From SAR116 cluster alpha proteobacterium HIMB100 (GTDB lineage Bacteria; Pseudomonadota; Alphaproteobacteria; Puniceispirillales; Puniceispirillaceae): a stretch of DNA of 64,000 nt. The translations under genes and the position numbers were made by a program. Each line of letters starts with the position of its first letter. Position 1 is the stretch's first letter. Shown here in pieces: positions 12,726 through 21,410 of the stretch. Location: NCBI GenBank assembly GCA_000238815.2, contig AFXB01000010.1, positions 1 to 64,000 of the forward strand. Direction: 5' to 3'. The notes beneath the pieces were generated by a model. That model worked only from the letters and a program-made list of their open reading frames with translations. It searched no databases and had not been told where the DNA came from.

Positions 12726-12994
12726 TCAAGAGACGAATATTCTCTTTTCTGTATCTTTCGTTTGATTGCATGATGTTCTTCAGATGCTTTGTCATTAAAA
12801 GGGTCTATCCAGTAAAACTGTCTTTGCTCAAATTTGGGATAGGCATCAGCAATATTCATATGGCTGCCATTGTAATGATCAATCAGGACACCGTTAAAAC
12901 TGACAATGAACAGCAACGCGGACAGGGCCATGCCGACCGGGGCTGGCCAGAATAAAATACGCCCGGCCCTGGCAACTGCGAACCCTGCAAACAT
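12659..12994 (-). CDS. Membrane-anchored hypothetical protein, possibly with an altered C-terminus
   Basis: A 111-residue protein with one or two N-terminal membrane segments ('MFAGFAVARAGRILFWPAPVGMALSALLFIV' region) and a hydrophilic remainder that includes 'NGSHMNIADAYPKFEQRQFYWIDPFNDKASEEHHAIKRKI'. I do not recognise it. It starts 25 nt after the stop of the frameshifted gene, in the same direction, so the two are probably an operon. The last dozen residues overlap the truncated gene frame and may come from the island junction rather than the original gene. Confidence 0.55.
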   Translation of the reverse strand: MFAGFAVARAGRILFWPAPVGMALSALLFIVSFNGVLIDHYNGSHMNIADAYPKFEQRQFYWIDPFNDKASEEHHAIKRKIQKREYSSLEDFYLALQPLLKPQKKVRLLKM

Positions 12995-13018
12995 ATATTC
13001 CAGATTACGATAACTGCC

Positions 13019-13337
13019 TTAAATCACCTTTACCCTGTCTTGTTCTGCGCGAACACGCTCAATAGTGGCCTGGTTAACCGGGGCATCAAGCACAGCGTTA
13101 AGCTGAGCATGATTGCCCTTGTCTCTGACCAAAAGCCCGATGCCTGTACCCACATGAAGTAAGGCCAATGCCAACAGCCCGGCCGCAAAAACCTGAGAAA
13201 AAAAGGGCCACGGAGCAGGGAAAAAAAAGTCCTGCCAAAATGGCCAGCCCCACCCCGGCAATGATCAGAACATACATCTCACTCGCCTCTGAAGCAAAAT
13301 AGGTATCTATCGACGCCTTTGCCGCTTGGACATTCAT
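13019..13337 (-). pseudogene. Membrane protein gene with a frameshift in a T8 run
   Basis: The 5' half (from ATG 13337, after AGGAG) encodes 'MNVQAAKASIDTYFASEASE' and a membrane segment 'VLIIAGVGLAILAG'. The 3' half, in another frame, encodes 'PWPFFSQVFAAGLLALALL' and 'GTGIGLLVRDKGNHAQ'. The frames meet at a run of eight T (minus strand; eight A near 13221-13230 on the plus strand). Removing one T joins them into a protein of about 105 residues with two membrane helices. It is a real inactivation, a sequencing error, or slippage at the run. Function unknown. Confidence 0.6.
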
Positions 13338-13536
13338 TTTCATGCTCCTCATCAGACAGGCTTAAAACTGCAATCTCTGCAAAAAAAACAGGATAGCACA
13401 ACCTTAAATCGTTTCAAATATATATATCCCTTGCTTTGGTAGATAAAAATAGTGGTTACAAAAAGCTGCACACATACTGCTGAGAGACTATCGCAAAACA
13501 GGCAATGTTATGCGATTTCACGCTTATAATCCAGCT

Positions 13537-14682
13537 TCAATCAAGTAAGTTTCTTGCGATTTTTTCGAAGATTTTTGCCCCTATGGGAATCAAATCATCT
13601 GGGAAATCATATTCAGGCTGATGGAGGGCAACATGATTTTCGCCGGGCCCCAGACATAACATGGCGGCCTTTGCGGTCCAGCCGAACGCGCCAAAATCTT
13701 CAGACGCTCGCATTGGCACGCCTTTGTTCCCATGAGGAACAGACAGTGCCTCCATCGCTGTTTCGGCAACCTTTACAGCGTCGGCATGGTTCAGTGACGC
13801 CGCAAAATCATCATGGACGTCAAATGACACATGAAAACCATGATCATGTGCCAAGGCCGTGGTGAGCAAAACAGCGTCTTTATGCAGATCTTCAAGTACA
13901 GGATCGAGGGCTGCTCTCAAGGTGACAAAAATCACAGCCTCACCAGGGGTAATTCCAAAAGTCGGCTCGCCAACACTGACATGCGTTATTGTTGACAGCC
14001 TAAAGGCATCTGTCAGCGTGCCGCCATCACCCAAACCATCGAGTTTCTGCAAAAGTGCGGGAAGTATAGCCAGAGGCGAGTTTGCAAATTCTGGCTCTGC
14101 AGCGTGGCTGGTTCTGCCCTCAAGCTTTATTTTCAGCCCCCGAGAGGCACAATTTATCACCCCCTCTTTTATTCCGACATATCCAAATGGCAAACCTGGT
14201 TCATTATGAATAGCAAACGCCCAGTCAGGTGTCAGTTCAGCAAAGCGTGGATCATGAATAACCGCTTTTGCGCCGCTTCCGTCCTCCTCAGCAGGCTGGA
14301 ACATCAAAATTACACGGCCTGTTCTTGGCCTTTGTCTGGACAGCATACGGGCCAGACCAAACAGCATCGTCATATGACCATCATGGCCACAAAGATGTCC
14401 TTTTCCCGGACTCTCAGACGCCCAGTCCACCCCTGATTTTTCTGCAATGGGAAGCGCGTCGAGTTCGGCGCGAAACAGTACTGTTGGTCCCTCTTCCTCT
14501 CCGGCAAAAACAGCAGCCACGCCCTGCCCGCCAATATGTGAAATCAACCGGTCCGGAGCCAATTTCTTCATCTCAGTCGCAACAAATCTTGCTGTTTGTT
14601 CTTCCTCTCCCGACAGTTCAGGGCGTTTATGCAGATTACGCCGAAGAGATCTTAATTCAGTGATATCTGTGTTTGTAAGCAT
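13537..14682 (-). CDS. M20-family amidohydrolase (hippurate hydrolase/aminoacylase-like)
   Basis: A 381-residue zinc-dependent amidohydrolase expected to cleave N-acyl amino acids or similar amides in the cytoplasm. Metal-site motifs are present: 'GHLCGHDGHMTM' near residue 95, 'MFQPAEEDGSGA' near residue 131 (catalytic Glu-Glu), 'FAIHNEPG' and a C-terminal 'MRASEDFGAF'. The central lid domain is in place ('GRTSHAAEPEFANSPL'). Length is normal for the HipO/YxeP group. Transcribed alone, leftward; the exact substrate cannot be read from the sequence. Confidence 0.92.
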   Translation of the reverse strand: MLTNTDITELRSLRRNLHKRPELSGEEEQTARFVATEMKKLAPDRLISHIGGQGVAAVFAGEEEGPTVLFRAELDALPIAEKSGVDWASESPGKGHLCGHDGHMTMLFGLARMLSRQRPRTGRVILMFQPAEEDGSGAKAVIHDPRFAELTPDWAFAIHNEPGLPFGYVGIKEGVINCASRGLKIKLEGRTSHAAEPEFANSPLAILPALLQKLDGLGDGGTLTDAFRLSTITHVSVGEPTFGITPGEAVIFVTLRAALDPVLEDLHKDAVLLTTALAHDHGFHVSFDVHDDFAASLNHADAVKVAETAMEALSVPHGNKGVPMRASEDFGAFGWTAKAAMLCLGPGENHVALHQPEYDFPDDLIPIGAKIFEKIARNLLD

Positions 14683-14986
14683 AACCGCTCTTGCGTCTGT
14701 TCGGAAAACAGGCCTTTTTCAGCCACTACCCAGGGTCACAATTTATACTGTTGCACCAGTAAACCAGACTATGACACAGACAGACGGCGCAGAAAACCGC
14801 CAAGCGGCAAAATCAAAGTTTAACATTTTGTTATTTTGCAAGGCTGCATCAGCCACAGCACAGGAAACGCAAAAAAACTGTCAGCTGGCAAACAGCCGCT
14901 TGGGCAACCCGTGCCCATTTTGAGCAAAAAAAGCCCCACACATTTCTGTGTAGGGCATATATTTTGCTTAAAGGAGGAACAGCAGG
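14683..14986. other. Intergenic region with a long imperfect hairpin
   Basis: No gene is seen. AGCAAAA...TTTTGCT flanks the near-perfect stem GCCCCACACA/TGTGTAGGGC, giving a hairpin over about 14923-14968, 18 nt upstream of the small open reading frame at 14987. It could be a terminator for a plus-strand transcript or a leader structure. Confidence 0.4.
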
Positions 14987-15118
14987 ATGCTGGGCCGACC
15001 TTTTACTTACTCATCTGACACAACGGCTCAGTGTCCTGTTGTTTTAAAACTTATTGATCCCTGCCATCCAAAATGCACAACAAACCTGTTATCCGTAGCC
15101 AGAGACGACAGGGTCTGA
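14987..15118 (+). CDS. Possible 43-residue small protein
   Basis: ATG 14987 to TGA 15118, preceded by AAGGAGG with 9-nt spacing, one of the strongest ribosome binding sites in the window, and by a hairpin. The product has three cysteines ('AQCPVV', 'DPCHPKC'), which could bind a metal. No family recognised. The alternative is chance, since the frame is short and isolated. Confidence 0.4.
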   Translation: MLGRPFTYSSDTTAQCPVVLKLIDPCHPKCTTNLLSVARDDRV

Positions 15119-15161
15119 TGAGTGTTTTATCTGCACAGTCCCAGCCCATTTTGAGAGCTAA

Positions 15162-15731
15162 TCATAAATTCTTTATTTTCTGCCCTGCCCCGCAGGCATG
15201 CGCAATTTCGTGGCAGCGTTTCTGCCGCGTTTTCTCTGTCTTGGCCGTGCTGAGCCACCGCAAAACATTCCGCCGATAGGACGGCGCGGCGCCCGCCCAC
15301 CAGTCCAAGCCGTTACTGGCTGATAACGCGCCATGCAAATCTTCGGGAAGTTCAAGAGTGTCAATATCTTGTCCTGACAACCATGTGCCATTCGCCTTTG
15401 CCGCATCCACTACAGCAAGACCTGAGGGCTTTAAGCGACCTGACAGGATTAATCTGTCCACTCTCTCGCGATATGTTTTGGTCCATTTCTGTTGTTGACG
15501 CTGACAAATCAGCTGCATTGTGCGCGCCTCATCCAGCGCATAGCGCCTGCCATCAATCCAGCCATAGGCAAGCAAAGCATCCAAAACTTGCTCGCGGCTG
15601 ACATAGCGGGCCAGGTCTGCCTTTTTCCAGGTCACCAACAGATAGGACAGCGACGACTGATGATTCTGGTCCAGCCAGCGCCATAATTCTGCTTCAGTCT
15701 CAACTTGGATTTTTTCCAGATGTAAAACCAT
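15162..15731 (-). CDS. YdeI/OmdA-family protein
   Basis: A 189-residue cytoplasmic protein of the YdeI (bacteriocin-protection, OmdA) family. Characteristic segments: 'ELWRWLDQNHQSSLSYLLVTWKK', 'VSREQVLDALLAYGWIDGRRYALDE', 'QQKWTKTYRERVDRLI' and the C-terminal 'SNGLDWWAGAAPSYRRNVLRWL...KTRQKR'. The biochemical activity of the family is unknown. It ends with a basic tail. Upstream, a GNAT gene runs in the same direction, so the two may be co-transcribed. Confidence 0.85.
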   Translation of the reverse strand: MVLHLEKIQVETEAELWRWLDQNHQSSLSYLLVTWKKADLARYVSREQVLDALLAYGWIDGRRYALDEARTMQLICQRQQQKWTKTYRERVDRLILSGRLKPSGLAVVDAAKANGTWLSGQDIDTLELPEDLHGALSASNGLDWWAGAAPSYRRNVLRWLSTAKTEKTRQKRCHEIAHACGAGQKIKNL

Positions 15732-15781
15732 TAATCCAGCCTAACCATCATTCTGTTCAGTATCTGAAGGAGAGATAAAAT

Positions 15782-16231
15782 TCACCTGTTATATTTAATG
15801 AAAGGGGTCAGATGAGCGACTTTGTCGTAAAGATACCTCGCTTGTTCGTTAAAATCTTGTGTGAGCCAATAGACAGTAGGGCTGTTTCGTCTGTCTGCTT
15901 CAGCATAAACTGCTTCAATTAAAGATTTCCCGATACCCATCCTCCTGACGGTCTGACAGACATATAAATCCTGCAGATAACACACCTCTTCAATTTTCCA
16001 ATTATGGGGGTGAAAGATAAAATGAACCAGCCCCAGAAGCTCATCACCCCTGCTCGCCACCATCGCGTTCTGAGACCTGTTCTGAGGCGATATCAGTCGC
16101 GCGAATGTCATTTCATAAATGATGTCCTCAAGTATCGTTTCATAGAAGGTCAGATAGTCTGTCCAGACGGTTTTCCAGTTCTGAAAATCATCTTCTTGAA
16201 GGGGGCGCACCATTGGTGATGACGGGATCAT
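15782..16231 (-). CDS. GNAT-family N-acetyltransferase
   Basis: A 149-residue acetyl-CoA-dependent acetyltransferase. The order of elements fits GNAT: N-terminal 'MVRPLQEDDFQNWKTVW', strand 'LLGLVHFIFHPHNW', then 'YLQDLYVCQTVRRMGIGKSLIEAVYAEA', which contains the acetyl-CoA pyrophosphate loop R-x-x-G-I-G-x-S, and a C-terminal 'VYWLTQDFNEQARYLYDKVA'. AAAGG precedes the start. The acceptor substrate is unknown. Confidence 0.88.
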   Translation of the reverse strand: MIPSSPMVRPLQEDDFQNWKTVWTDYLTFYETILEDIIYEMTFARLISPQNRSQNAMVASRGDELLGLVHFIFHPHNWKIEEVCYLQDLYVCQTVRRMGIGKSLIEAVYAEADRRNSPTVYWLTQDFNEQARYLYDKVAHLTPFIKYNR

Positions 16232-16315
16232 ATGAACTAACCTTTCTGTTTTGTATCTGATCTGGGCAGGTGGTTCGCCTTACAGGGCCAACATATTGGA
16301 CCCGGCAACGCCGCT

Positions 16316-17017
16316 TTACATGTGACGCGTTACACCGCCATCGGCTCTGATACTCTGCCCTGTGATATAGCTGCTTTCTTCTGTCAGAAGAAAGGCCGCC
16401 GTCTTAGCTTGTTCTTCTGCACGAGCAAGGCGTTTGAACACGGACATATCTGCAAATTTCTGCGGCAAATCCAAACTGTCTGTAAATCCAGGCAACAAAC
16501 AATTCATCCTGATGTTGTCTGCACCATATCGATCAGAATATAATTTTGTGAATGACGATACCCCTACCCGATACACACTTGATGTTGGGAAGGTCAGGCT
16601 CGGCTCAAATGCTGAAAATGTGGTCACATTTAAAATGGCCCCTCCGCCCTGAGCCTGCATAACAGGTGTAACCAATTTTGCCATTCTGATGACCGGCATC
16701 AATACCATTTCATTTGCTTTGACCCAGTCTTCGTCAGCTATGTCGAGCAGGTCTCCTTTTGGTGGCCCGCCAACATGGATAAGAAGGCTGTCGATCCTTC
16801 CGTATGTTTCCATTGTGTGGTGAAAAAGCCGGTCTGTATCTGCGGCATTTTCTGCCTTACCTCTGACAGCTATACCGCCTAGTTCAGAGGCAAGGTTTTC
16901 ACAATTCTCAGACGGAGACATAAGGGCCAGCTTATAATTACGCTTGTGCATTTCTCTGGCAATTGCACCCCCCATACCTTTTCCACCGCCAATCACCACG
17001 CAAATCTTTGCTGTCAT
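16316..17017 (-). CDS. Short-chain dehydrogenase/reductase (FabG-like)
   Basis: A 233-residue NAD(P)-dependent oxidoreductase. The Rossmann motif is 'VVIGGGKGMGGAIAREM' at the start, the segment 'IHVGGPPKGDLLD' stands in the position of the NNAG motif, and 'SSVYRVGVSSFTKLYSD' corresponds to YxxxK but with Tyr-Arg-Val-Gly-Val, so the catalytic lysine is missing. The end 'GQSIRADGGVTRHM' is typical. ATG 17017 follows AGGGAAA and begins right at the dinucleotide fold; the longer frame to 17218 is not needed. Divergent from the acyl-CoA ligase at 17183. Because the lysine is absent, activity may be changed. Confidence 0.85.
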   Translation of the reverse strand: MTAKICVVIGGGKGMGGAIAREMHKRNYKLALMSPSENCENLASELGGIAVRGKAENAADTDRLFHHTMETYGRIDSLLIHVGGPPKGDLLDIADEDWVKANEMVLMPVIRMAKLVTPVMQAQGGGAILNVTTFSAFEPSLTFPTSSVYRVGVSSFTKLYSDRYGADNIRMNCLLPGFTDSLDLPQKFADMSVFKRLARAEEQAKTAAFLLTEESSYITGQSIRADGGVTRHM

Positions 17018-17182
17018 TTTTCCCTCCATCAGCGTCTCAGCCATAACAAGCACCATATCCAGAGATATAGATTTCTTCTGTCGTTTTGTGTCAATTAAGC
17101 AAAAAAATAGCGCAATTTTGAACATTTTTCGCTGAACGCGCTCTATGTTCTTGCAGATACTGAAGAATATGGATGTGACTGA

Positions 17183-18763
17183 ATGTCTGAAAGAATAACC
17201 CTCGGGAACTTGTTTCATGATTGCGCCGCCAGATATGGGGATCGCGTTGCGGTTACTATGGCCCCGTCAGGCACCAGCATTACCTATGCAGAACTGGAAA
17301 CAAAAATAAATCAATTTGCCCATGGCTTTCGCACAGAATTCAGCGAAGCGCGCAATTATGTAGGGATTATGCTGGAAAACAGCATCGAATATCTGATTGC
17401 GTCATATGCCTTAAAAAAACTGAATAAGGTAGAAGTTGCTGTAAACCGGGCCTTCAGAGGGCCATCTCTGGCCCGCATGATTAACCTGACTGAATGTGAT
17501 ATTCTGGTTACCTCATCCTCTCATTTTGACGCCCTCAAGGATATCTATGAGACGCTCACCTCTGTTCAGCAGCTCATTGTGTTGGATGATTGCGAGCAGG
17601 CAAAGCTACTTTTCCTTGATTGGTCAATTGTCCCGTTCCACATGGTTTCTGTCCAAGAGCAGTCTCATATCGCAAGTCCGGCAAAAGATACCGATACGGC
17701 TGTGATTATGTTCACCTCTGGCACAACTGGCACATCAAAGGGCTGTATTTTGTCACACCGTTACGCAGTCAGAACCGCAGAAAATATGATCGCTCCCTAC
17801 CGCCTGACTGAAGCAGACATAAATTATACCCCCTATCCGTTGTCTCATATTGGGCCAGCATTTTATGATATTCTGCCCAGCTGGATGACTGGCGGTTCGG
17901 TCATTCTAAGAGACGGGTTCAGCCTGTCTAATTTCTGGCCGGAGGTCTCAAAATTTGGCGCAACCTGGTTCATGTGCCTTGGGTCAGTTCAGCAATTATT
18001 ATTCAACGCCCCTCACTGTGAGGACGAAAACCATCATCAGGTCACACGCTGTTGGTCGACACCCGCCCCCATTCCAAAAGACGCATTTGAGCAGCGATTT
18101 GGTCTTCATCTGATACCTGGCGGTGGCTATGGATCTACAGATGCGGGTTGGGTTGTGATCCCGCAATGGGACCATCCAGGCGGAATAATTCTTCCTCATT
18201 TTGAGGTCAAAATCATGGATGAAAATGATGATATTCTGCCCGCAGGCGAAGTGGGCGAGATTGTCATTCGGCCGAAAGAAGCAGGGGTTATGTCAGATGG
18301 GTATTTTGGCATGCCGGACAAAACAAATGATTCCAGGCGCAATCTCTGGTTTCACACAGGCGATCTGGGATGGCTTGATGATGACGGATATTTTTACTTC
18401 AGCTGCAGAATAGCCGAGAGAATTCGGGTTCGGGGCGAGATGGTATCTGGATTTGAAGTCGAAGAAGGGGCGCTGTCACATGAGCAGATAGAAGATGCGG
18501 CGGCTATTGGTGTGCCTGCTGAAGTGGGCGAAGAGGATGTCTTTTTATTTGTGACCATAAAGGACGGCTGTACAATTACTGAGGACCAAATCATTACCTT
18601 CTGTAAAACCGTAATGGCAAAATTCATGGTCCCCAAACATGTTGTTATTTTATCGGAAATGCCGCGGACGCCAACGGGCAAGCCAGAAAAAGGCAGACTG
18701 AAACAACTTGCGCATCAGATGTTACAAGATCAGTCGCAAGAACCAGAAACCAAACTGGCTTGA
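17183..18763 (+). CDS. AMP-dependent acyl-CoA synthetase (CaiC-like)
   Basis: A 526-residue class I adenylate-forming enzyme: acid + ATP + CoA gives acyl-CoA through an acyl-adenylate. The phosphate-binding motif is 'IMFTSGTTGTSKGCILSH', the aromatic/acid-site motif 'PGGGYGSTDAG', the hinge motif 'HTGDLGWLDDDGYFYFSCRIAERIRVRG', and the C-terminal lysine motif 'PRTPTGKPEKGRLK'. The family includes crotonobetaine/carnitine-CoA ligase; substrate not certain. Divergent from an SDR gene, with which it shares a promoter region. Confidence 0.9.
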   Translation: MSERITLGNLFHDCAARYGDRVAVTMAPSGTSITYAELETKINQFAHGFRTEFSEARNYVGIMLENSIEYLIASYALKKLNKVEVAVNRAFRGPSLARMINLTECDILVTSSSHFDALKDIYETLTSVQQLIVLDDCEQAKLLFLDWSIVPFHMVSVQEQSHIASPAKDTDTAVIMFTSGTTGTSKGCILSHRYAVRTAENMIAPYRLTEADINYTPYPLSHIGPAFYDILPSWMTGGSVILRDGFSLSNFWPEVSKFGATWFMCLGSVQQLLFNAPHCEDENHHQVTRCWSTPAPIPKDAFEQRFGLHLIPGGGYGSTDAGWVVIPQWDHPGGIILPHFEVKIMDENDDILPAGEVGEIVIRPKEAGVMSDGYFGMPDKTNDSRRNLWFHTGDLGWLDDDGYFYFSCRIAERIRVRGEMVSGFEVEEGALSHEQIEDAAAIGVPAEVGEEDVFLFVTIKDGCTITEDQIITFCKTVMAKFMVPKHVVILSEMPRTPTGKPEKGRLKQLAHQMLQDQSQEPETKLA

Positions 18764-18779
18764 CCTTCAGCGCCTCGCT

Positions 18780-19790
18780 TTACCAGCCTGTCTCATTAAT
18801 CACCCGTTGCGCCAGAGGCGAGTTTTCCGCGATGGTATTCATCGGCAATTCATCCATTTTGAACGTTCCCCATGAAGCCACCTCATCACTCAACTTTGCG
18901 GTTGGGTTAACCGGATATTCAAAATTCACTTCTGTATAGAGTGTCTGCGCGTCTTCAGATGTCAGCCATTCAAGGAACGCTCGGGCCTGCTCTTTTTTCT
19001 TGGACCCTTTGATAATACCAGCTGCTGAGATGTTCACATGCTGGCCTCTGCCATCCTGGTTAAAAAAGGCAAGTTCAATAGCATCAGCCCATTTTTTCTG
19101 TTCGGGCTGATCTTTTGCATATTTCATTTTGCCGAAATAATAGGTGTTCATCAGGGCTACATCACACTCACCACTGAAAATCGCCTTTGCCTGCGCGCGG
19201 TCATTGCCCTGTGGGCGGCGGGCCAGATTATCGACGAAGCCTTGTGTCCAGCTGCGCGCCTCTTCTTCACCATGATGCGCGATAAGAGAGGCCAGAATCG
19301 CCCTGTTATAGACATGACTGCCTTTGCGGGAACATACGCGGCCCTTCCATTTTGGCGTGGCCAGTTCCTCTATCGTGGTAATGGCGTCTTTGCCGACCCG
19401 TTCCTTTGATACCGCGATGATACGGGCCCGCAATGACAGGGCTGTCCATTTATCTTCAGAATCGCGCAAATATGACGGCACCTGCTGATTCAAAGTTGCG
19501 GAGGCCAGCGGGGCGAGCAGGTCTGTATCCGCCAATTCCTTAATCCGGCTGATATCCACGGTCAGGACCAAATCTGCTTTGGTTCGATCACCTTCAGCCT
19601 GCAGACGTGCTGCCAGCCCCTTTGGTGCATAAACAGTTTCAAATGTTACGCCTGTTTTCTCAGTATAGACTTCAAGAATGGGTTCCAGCAGAAACGGTTG
19701 ACGATGGGTATAAATGCCAAGGCTGTCTGCCCAGGCGGCACCGCTGGTGAGTACTGACAGGAACATCATGCCACATATCATTCTGAACAT
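18780..19790 (-). CDS. Periplasmic iron(III)-binding protein of an ABC transporter (FutA/FbpA-like)
   Basis: A 336-residue solute-binding protein. Residues 1-21 are a signal peptide ending 'TSGAAWA'. The mature protein has 'LGIYTHRQPFLLEPILEVYTEKTGV', 'DLVLTVDISRI' and 'ALMNTYYFGKM', where paired tyrosines are typical iron ligands in this family. ATG 19790 follows AAGGAGATAAGTCA. No permease or ATPase genes are adjacent, so they must lie elsewhere. Fur-like boxes lie 120-170 bp upstream, which fits iron repression. Confidence 0.9.
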   Translation of the reverse strand: MFRMICGMMFLSVLTSGAAWADSLGIYTHRQPFLLEPILEVYTEKTGVTFETVYAPKGLAARLQAEGDRTKADLVLTVDISRIKELADTDLLAPLASATLNQQVPSYLRDSEDKWTALSLRARIIAVSKERVGKDAITTIEELATPKWKGRVCSRKGSHVYNRAILASLIAHHGEEEARSWTQGFVDNLARRPQGNDRAQAKAIFSGECDVALMNTYYFGKMKYAKDQPEQKKWADAIELAFFNQDGRGQHVNISAAGIIKGSKKKEQARAFLEWLTSEDAQTLYTEVNFEYPVNPTAKLSDEVASWGTFKMDELPMNTIAENSPLAQRVINETGW

Positions 19791-19910
19791 TGACTTATCT
19801 CCTTGTTTTATTGAAGGTTGTCTTCCCCCCAAACGCAAAATTCATCCGTTCTAAGGCCTGAAATTAACGCTTCAATTTGTATTGAAGTGCTTCATTAATG
19901 TTCGCAAAAT

Positions 19911-19958
19911 GCGAATCATTCTCACATCACTTTTCTGCTTATTGAGAATGATTATCAA
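19911..19958 (-). promoter_or_regulatory. Two Fur/iron-box-like sequences upstream of the iron-binding protein gene
   Basis: GCGAATCATTCTCA at 19911-19924 and TTGAGAATGATTATCAA at 19942-19958. Both resemble Fur boxes (7-1-7 type, GATAAT-like half sites). They lie between the leftward iron-binding protein gene and the rightward cold-shock gene. The remainder of 19791-20216 shows no gene; it probably includes the long 5' leader common in cold-shock genes. Confidence 0.5.
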
Positions 19959-20216
19959 AGTCAACAAAAAGAAGACTGTTTTAGTCCTCTTTTCAAATGA
20001 TGGAAGAAATAGGTAAAATTTTAGCAGGCCAATTCACCGTGCAACGGATATGAGCGGCGATACACAGGCGCAATATCAAAGGTCAGCAGAATATTTTTAT
20101 AGACACTGGCACAGAATGCTTTATTACCTAAGGCAACCTGTTAAGGAACAGGCTGGACGGCCAGAATTTCTTTTTGGATTTGACGCTATCCTCACTATAA
20201 ACCAAAAGGAATTGAC

Positions 20217-20423
20217 ATGAGCTCAGGCAAAGTAAAATGGTTCAACGCAACTAAGGGCTACGGCTTTATCGAACCTGATGAGCAGGGCAATGATGTTTTT
20301 GTTCACATCTCAGCTGTTCAGGCCGCAGGCATGGATGGTCTGAATGAAGGCCAGCAGATTTCATATGAGCTGGAAACAGGCAAAAACGGCAAAACATCTG
20401 CTGTAAACCTGAAGGCTGAATAA
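20217..20423 (+). CDS. cspA: Cold-shock protein (CspA family)
   Basis: A 68-residue single cold-shock domain binding single-stranded nucleic acid as an RNA chaperone. RNP1 is 'KGYGFIEPD' and RNP2 is 'DVFVHISAV'. Length is standard. The ribosome binding site is AAAAGGAATTGAC. It is followed by a GC-rich terminator at 20475-20504 and is monocistronic. Which paralogue it is cannot be told. Confidence 0.95.
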   Translation: MSSGKVKWFNATKGYGFIEPDEQGNDVFVHISAVQAAGMDGLNEGQQISYELETGKNGKTSAVNLKAE

Positions 20424-20474
20424 CCCGCCGAAAGGCCGGGCAGCCGCCAGCCCTTCATAACTCACCTTATTAGA

Positions 20475-20504
20475 GGCCGCGCCGCAACAGCCGCGCGGTC
20501 TTTT
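20475..20504 (+). terminator. Rho-independent terminator of the cold-shock gene
   Basis: Stem GGCCGCGC/GCGCGGTC with a 10-nt loop, followed by TTTT (20501-20504). Confidence 0.7.
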
Positions 20505-20648
20505 GCTGTCTGAACTGTTAAAATCTGTTCATCAGACCGGCACCTTCATAAGGGCATATTGCCAAGTCATCACTTTATGCACGCCTTCCGTATAAGCAGA
20601 CGACGCCCGCCCCCGATTCAGGGAGCGGCAGAACAGCAGGAGGCAGCC

Positions 20649-21323
20649 ATGCATAATTTACTTTTTGGATCAATCGGTGTTTTGACAGAAACATCAGAGC
20701 TGCAGAGACAAGCTTTGAACCAGGCGTTTGGTGAATATGACACTGGCCTGAATTGGAATATTGCCACATATTGCCAGCATCTGGCCCATCCGGGCGGCTA
20801 TATGCGGCTGTTATCAGCAGGGCTGGATGCAGAAACCGCACGAAAGGTTCATAACCGCAAACAGGATATCTTTGCGGACTTGGTCAGCTCTGGCCTGACA
20901 CCACGGCCTGGCATTGTGCAGCTGATTGAAGATTGTCATACAGATGGCGTCCGCCTTGGCTTTGTTACCACGACAACGCCGCAAACATTGGAGCTGATCC
21001 GAGATGGGTTGAAATCACATATTGATTTCAGCCGATTCGCAATCCTCACGGACAAATCAAGTGTCTCTTCAGAAAAACCCCATCCTGAGGTTTATCTGCA
21101 CGCCTTACACAGGCTGTCGGCAAGCACGCAAAATTGTCTGGCTATTGAAGATACAAAAGCCAACCAGCAGGCCGCGCTGAGCGCAGGACTTCCTTGTCTG
21201 CTCTATCCCGGGGCGTACGCAGTTGTCAGCCCAGATACAAAGACCAGCAGCTATCTCAGCTTTGCTGATTGCAAGACTGTCGCTGCCCGTCCGGCTGTGC
21301 CTCTTGACCAGCAGGTTGCTTGA
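20649..21323 (+). CDS. HAD-superfamily hydrolase (phosphoglycolate phosphatase-like)
   Basis: A 224-residue HAD subfamily I hydrolase. Motif II is the 'LGFVTTTTPQTLEL' segment, motif III 'SEKPHPEVYLHAL' and motif IV 'CLAIEDTKANQQAALSAGL'. The N-terminal motif I that normally reads DxDG is 'LLFGSIGVL' here, so the nucleophile aspartate is replaced and activity may be lost or altered. ATG 20649 follows CAGGAGG, which is why it is preferred to the longer frame at 20559. Cytoplasmic, single gene. Confidence 0.82.
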   Translation: MHNLLFGSIGVLTETSELQRQALNQAFGEYDTGLNWNIATYCQHLAHPGGYMRLLSAGLDAETARKVHNRKQDIFADLVSSGLTPRPGIVQLIEDCHTDGVRLGFVTTTTPQTLELIRDGLKSHIDFSRFAILTDKSSVSSEKPHPEVYLHALHRLSASTQNCLAIEDTKANQQAALSAGLPCLLYPGAYAVVSPDTKTSSYLSFADCKTVAARPAVPLDQQVA

Positions 21324-21410
21324 TTCTCGCCTTTAGACCCCGCATCAGCACCAGCTCTGAACAAAGATAAGGACAAAGCGGTATTTGTCCTTATCCAAGC
21401 CCGCCTTATA

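Noticed and set aside
13019-13352. Two separate overlapping membrane protein genes
   Set aside because: The halves complement each other at a T8 run and neither is complete alone; one frameshifted gene is simpler.
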